From DAIOFH01 sp036745875 (GTDB lineage: Bacteria > Planctomycetota > SZUA-567), in assembly GCA_036745875.1 (NCBI GenBank), contig DAIOFH010000138.1, positions 1-10,220 of the forward strand: a stretch of DNA of 10,220 bases, read 5' to 3'. The notes under the pieces are model-generated. The model did no database searches, was not told the origin of the DNA, and saw only the letters and a program-made list of their open reading frames with translations. Made by a program: the position numbers and the translations under genes. Positions 7,750-10,220 of the stretch are shown piece by piece. The first letter of the stretch is position 1. The number at the start of each line of letters is the position of its first letter.

Positions 7750-9218
7750 TTCTTGACGATTCCCTCCAAATCCTCGATGTAATCCTCGACCAGCGCGGGC
7801 CTGCCGTCGACGTCCTCGATCACCGTGTCGTTGAACCTGCCGAACATTTTCTCATTGATGCCGTCCGCCAACACGGATGGCAGCACGCCCTTCGACTGCA
7901 AGAGGCTGTCATACGGCTCGTCGTGCAACAGGGCATGCATAAAGCGGTATTCCAGGTCGTTCAGGCCCGTTTCGTCGGCGGGCCGGGTGTTTTCGTCGAT
8001 TACTTCCGGGAGGTCGCCGTCCGCGGGTTCCTCGACGAGCAGCTTGTTCTGCGTGGCGAGGGCGGTGTGGCGGATCCGTTGCAGTATGGACGTGTCTATG
8101 CTGATTTCGCGCGGGGCGGACTTCAGCCGGTCCTGGCGGTACCTCGCTATTTCCTTTTCGATCTTCGCCGTCAGCACCTTGTTCGTCTTGCCGGGCTGCA
8201 GGGTGGAAGCGAAGCCGTATTCCCGGCGCATAAGGAAGTCGACCGTTTTCAACAGCGCGCCGATCCGCTTGTTGTTGTTGCCGTACCACAGGAACCGCTC
8301 GCAGGTCCAGGAGCCGTTCCGGCAGATATACCTGTGGCAGTTGCCGATTTCGTAGACCGTGTCGCGCCGGGGGGCGCGGTCGTAAAACACGGCGGTCTTG
8401 AACATGGTATAGGAACTGGCGACGACGCGGCCGAAGAATTTGTCGCAGGCGGTGGTTTTTTCCGGGTTCCTGTTGTGGTATTCCGAAATGACGGAAAAGA
8501 CCCGGCGGACGACCTCCCTTACCTCGTCGGGGTGCTGTTTGTAGAAGCGGGAGTTTCCCAATTTATAGGCCGAGATGGAACCGAGCGCGGCAAACACATC
8601 CTCCGCCCCGTATGCCTCGTAGTTCAGGAGCACCGACAGCGACTTGTCGAAGGCGGCGTCGGGAAATTCTTCGAGGAGCGAGCGGTCGAGGTTGTTGTAG
8701 ACCACATAATCCTTGAGCCACAGTTCGACATAACTGTTGATCCGGGAATCGAATTCCCTGTATGCCGCCCAGAAATTCCTGAGCGCGTGAAAGCCCTCAA
8801 GCGCAGTCTGCACGCCGACCCGGTTCAGCAGTTCATAAATATACACAAAGGCGAAGGAAAGCGAGGTCTTCCCGACCACCCCCGCCCTGACTTTCGTCCG
8901 CCAGGAAAAGTAGCCCCTGAGCTGCACGTCGGTCATGTGCTGGTAGGTGGGGAAATACTGGACAAATTCACCCTGGTAATCGAAATCGTCCGTGAAGTGC
9001 TCCATGAAGGCGGCCTGATCGTGGAACGTCTTCGCGTCAAAACCGGCGCCGCGCGCCAGCCTGCGCATTTCCCGTATTTTGGGCGGGGTGAACTTGGCCA
9101 TTTGCGGAGCGGCGACAAGGATCGGCTCGTCACGGTATATCTTGTCCGCAAAATTGCTGTTTTGGGCAATTTTCGGGTCAGACACGATCTTTTCTATGAG
9201 CTGGGTAATATCCGTCAC
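7746..9218 (-). CDS. TerB-N/TerB-C domain protein
   Basis: 490 residues from the GTG start. The N-terminal half matches the TerB-N domain (about 40-230), including the FPTYQ segment and the hallmark YFSWRTKVR (103-111). The C-terminal part matches TerB-C (about 375-490), ending in the acidic IEDVDGRP and ALVEDYIEDLEGIV segments. No separate central TerB domain is apparent. A cysteine group, C294, C299 and C306 (with H295), sits in the middle. The family is predicted to act in DNA processing linked to stress or phage response, with a partner ATPase and helicase, as found here. Start choice: the frame stays open up to a TTG at 9266, but that codon has no ribosome site and falls in an inverted repeat, whereas the GTG at 9218 has GAGGAG 6 nt upstream (9225-9230). 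First gene of the three-gene operon. Cytoplasmic; no signal peptide or membrane segment. Confidence 0.85.
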   Translation of the reverse strand: MTDITQLIEKIVSDPKIAQNSNFADKIYRDEPILVAAPQMAKFTPPKIREMRRLARGAGFDAKTFHDQAAFMEHFTDDFDYQGEFVQYFPTYQHMTDVQLRGYFSWRTKVRAGVVGKTSLSFAFVYIYELLNRVGVQTALEGFHALRNFWAAYREFDSRINSYVELWLKDYVVYNNLDRSLLEEFPDAAFDKSLSVLLNYEAYGAEDVFAALGSISAYKLGNSRFYKQHPDEVREVVRRVFSVISEYHNRNPEKTTACDKFFGRVVASSYTMFKTAVFYDRAPRRDTVYEIGNCHRYICRNGSWTCERFLWYGNNNKRIGALLKTVDFLMRREYGFASTLQPGKTNKVLTAKIEKEIARYRQDRLKSAPREISIDTSILQRIRHTALATQNKLLVEEPADGDLPEVIDENTRPADETGLNDLEYRFMHALLHDEPYDSLLQSKGVLPSVLADGINEKMFGRFNDTVIEDVDGRPALVEDYIEDLEGIVKK

Positions 9219-9239
9219 TTCCGTCTCCTCGTGAACCCA

Positions 9240-9266
9240 TTGTACGGCAACGCGTTTTCCGTACAA
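9240..9266 (-). promoter_or_regulatory. inverted repeat in the leader of the TerB operon
   Basis: TTGTACGG (9240-9247) and CCGTACAA (9259-9266) are perfect reverse complements around an 11-nt centre that includes the palindrome AACGCGTT (9249-9256). A further TTGTAC stands at 9301-9306. The repeat lies inside the predicted leader, about 20 nt before the GTG start and just upstream of its ribosome site. It could be an operator for a dimeric repressor acting downstream of the promoter, or an RNA hairpin that affects translation. No regulator gene is visible nearby. Confidence 0.45.
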
Positions 9267-9348
9267 GGTTGAAGTCCGGACGAACGGTTATTTCTATTGT
9301 TTGTACAGGCGCACCGGGCGATCACGCGACCTTTTTTCGCGCCTCTGC

Positions 9349-9376
9349 ATAATATGTATATATATTTATGATTCAA
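9349..9376 (-). promoter_or_regulatory. sigma70-type promoter of the TerB operon
   Basis: Minus strand: -35 TTGAAT (9371-9376, 4 of 6), 16-nt AT-rich spacer, -10 TATTAT (9349-9354, 5 of 6). Transcription would start near 9342, giving a leader of about 120 nt. The A/T stretch stands out sharply in this GC-rich window. The promoter lies in the gap after the DUF2461 stop, so the three-gene module can be transcribed independently of its upstream neighbour. Confidence 0.6.
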
Positions 9377-9397
9377 GGGGATGGAGGAAAAATCACC

Positions 9398-10105
9398 CTA
9401 TTCCCAATCATCCTCGGGGTAACGCCGCTGCGGCATCGCCTTCGCCTCGGCCGCTTCGTGGGCGTCGATGAGGAAAGAATACACCGGCGCCAGCTTGCGA
9501 AACGCCTCCGCCAGCACAGCCCCCAGGTTTTTCGAGAAAAGCTTCTTCTTGTCTTCGCTGTAGTGCAGTGCGGTAATGCTTCTGCGCTCAAGCCAGTCGC
9601 GTTCCTTTTTGGCGGCGTCGGGATAATGCGGCCGTTTATACAAATCGCCCTCCAGGGAAAAGCCGCGCAAGCCGTCCAGCGCCTTCTGTGCTGCGAGATA
9701 GCGTTTGTCCCCGGCCAGGACCAGCTCGCGAATGCGCTCCATGACTTTCGTCGGGGTCGAATAGTAGCCGCAGCCGTAGTGGTGCCAATCCGGGGTGAAT
9801 TCGAAAAACCATACCGGATGCACCATGCCCCTGGAGCGCTGGAAGACGAACCAGGAGGCGCGCTTGAACATGGTTTTATCGCGGGAAAAGCGGGTGTCCC
9901 GGTAAATCCGGCAGACCGCCCTCTTCGGATCGAGAGTCAGCAGGGGATCGATCTTGACCAGGGTCGGGATCAACGATTCGGCCAGCTCCTGCATCGGCGC
10001 TTTGACGTGCTTTTCATATTCGCCCTTGTGCTCCACAAACCATTCGCGACTGTTTTGTTTGTGGTTTTCGGCGATAAATTGCAGGCTTTTTCCGGAAAGC
10101 GCCAT
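9398..10105 (-). CDS. DUF2461 family protein
   Basis: 235-residue cytoplasmic protein of a widespread family of unknown function. The N-terminal NSREWFVEHKGEYE segment and the signature RIYRDTRFSRDKTMFK (66-81) are characteristic, and the length is close to the family norm. The family was named from conservation only; I do not assign a reaction. Start choice: an ATG six codons upstream (10123) has no ribosome site, while the ATG at 10105 follows AAAGGAG with 5-nt spacing (10111-10117). That ribosome site overlaps the TAA stop of the small ORF upstream, so the two are probably translated in tandem. The next gene downstream has its own promoter in the gap, and I see no strong terminator between them. 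Confidence 0.85.
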   Translation of the reverse strand: MALSGKSLQFIAENHKQNSREWFVEHKGEYEKHVKAPMQELAESLIPTLVKIDPLLTLDPKRAVCRIYRDTRFSRDKTMFKRASWFVFQRSRGMVHPVWFFEFTPDWHHYGCGYYSTPTKVMERIRELVLAGDKRYLAAQKALDGLRGFSLEGDLYKRPHYPDAAKKERDWLERRSITALHYSEDKKKLFSKNLGAVLAEAFRKLAPVYSFLIDAHEAAEAKAMPQRRYPEDDWE

Positions 10106-10115
10106 ACATACTCCT

Positions 10116-10202
10116 TTATCCATTCAGGGCCGTCCAGTCCGCCCCATGCTTCAATAATAGCCATTCCCCACAATGACACTGTGCATGACGAATGTCAGCC
10201 AT
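10116..10202 (-). CDS. 28-residue small ORF with a CxC motif
   Basis: ATG at 10202 preceded by AAAAGGAG, with 7 nt from AGGAG to the start (AGGAG at 10210-10214); the stop TAA at 10118-10116 overlaps the AAAGGAG of the DUF2461 gene. The product begins MADIRHAQCHCGEWLLLK and ends in ADWTALNG. The pattern I-R-x-x-x-C-x-C-G-x-x-L-L is reminiscent of the first half of Com-type zinc-ribbon proteins (Mu Com and relatives), which have an IRC-x2-C-x-x-LL start and a second CPRC knuckle that is absent here. It may be a decayed Com-like gene, a short leader peptide that couples translation to DUF2461, or a chance ORF with a good ribosome site. The resemblance is weak and I would not name it. Confidence 0.45.
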   Translation of the reverse strand: MADIRHAQCHCGEWLLLKHGADWTALNG

Positions 10203-10220
10203 CGTTATACTCCTTTTCTC

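Noticed and set aside
4123..7782. Open frame of 1219 codons on the plus strand, antisense to the helicase and ATPase genes
   Set aside because: Composition is arbitrary (rich in R, H, V, G, Q), no domain is recognisable, and it spans two real genes and their junction. It results from GC-rich codon bias on the opposite strand.
4183..9218. Calling the locus a BREX system
   Set aside because: Only the ATPase and helicase families are shared with type 2 BREX. No PglX, PglZ, PglW or PglY gene is present, and the TerB-NC partner is not a BREX core protein.
7923..9272. Plus-strand open frame of 449 codons opposite the TerB-NC gene
   Set aside because: Mirror frame of a gene with clear TerB-N and TerB-C signatures; no ribosome site or motif of its own.

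Overview
GC-rich bacterial chromosomal DNA with every convincing gene on the minus strand, so the window reads right to left. A flavodiiron protein points to an anaerobe or microaerophile. A signal-peptide-bearing putative lipoprotein points to secretion through a cytoplasmic membrane. The sequence alone does not fix the taxon; an anaerobic Proteobacterium (Desulfovibrio-like) or Negativicute would fit, but this is only a guess. The long open frames on the plus strand, including one of more than 1,200 codons, are mirrors of minus-strand codon bias and are not annotated.

Layout in the direction of transcription. (1) 10202-9398: a 28-codon small ORF with its own strong ribosome binding site (RBS), then a DUF2461-family gene whose RBS overlaps the small ORF's stop codon. 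(2) 9376-4183: a promoter, a leader of about 120 nt containing an 8-bp inverted repeat, then a tight three-gene operon. Its genes are a TerB-N/TerB-C protein, a BrxC/BrxD-type (DUF2791) P-loop ATPase, and an Lhr/BrxHI-like DExH helicase. The junctions are a 4-nt ATGA overlap and a 3-nt gap. (3) 4040-1781: a C39-like peptidase lipoprotein gene, then a standalone family-A DNA polymerase whose 3'-5' exonuclease domain has lost its catalytic residues. (4) 1670-1501: a 170-bp element ending in perfect 43-bp inverted repeats. (5) 1501-190: a promoter abutting that element and a flavodiiron protein gene, followed by a short hairpin. Positions 1-50 hold a separate 14-bp-stem palindrome; 51-165 hold nothing I can name.

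The centre of interest is the TerB-NC/ATPase/helicase module. Its parts are known families, and comparative genomics has linked TerB domains with such ATPases and helicases as a predicted DNA-processing or stress/defence complex. The ATPase and helicase families also occur in type 2 BREX phage-defence loci. No BREX core gene (PglX methylase, PglZ phosphatase) is visible here, so this is better seen as a compact standalone module of unproven function. The degenerate polymerase next to it could be a functional neighbour or a coincidence; the 142-nt gap and the different gene partners argue for separate transcription units.
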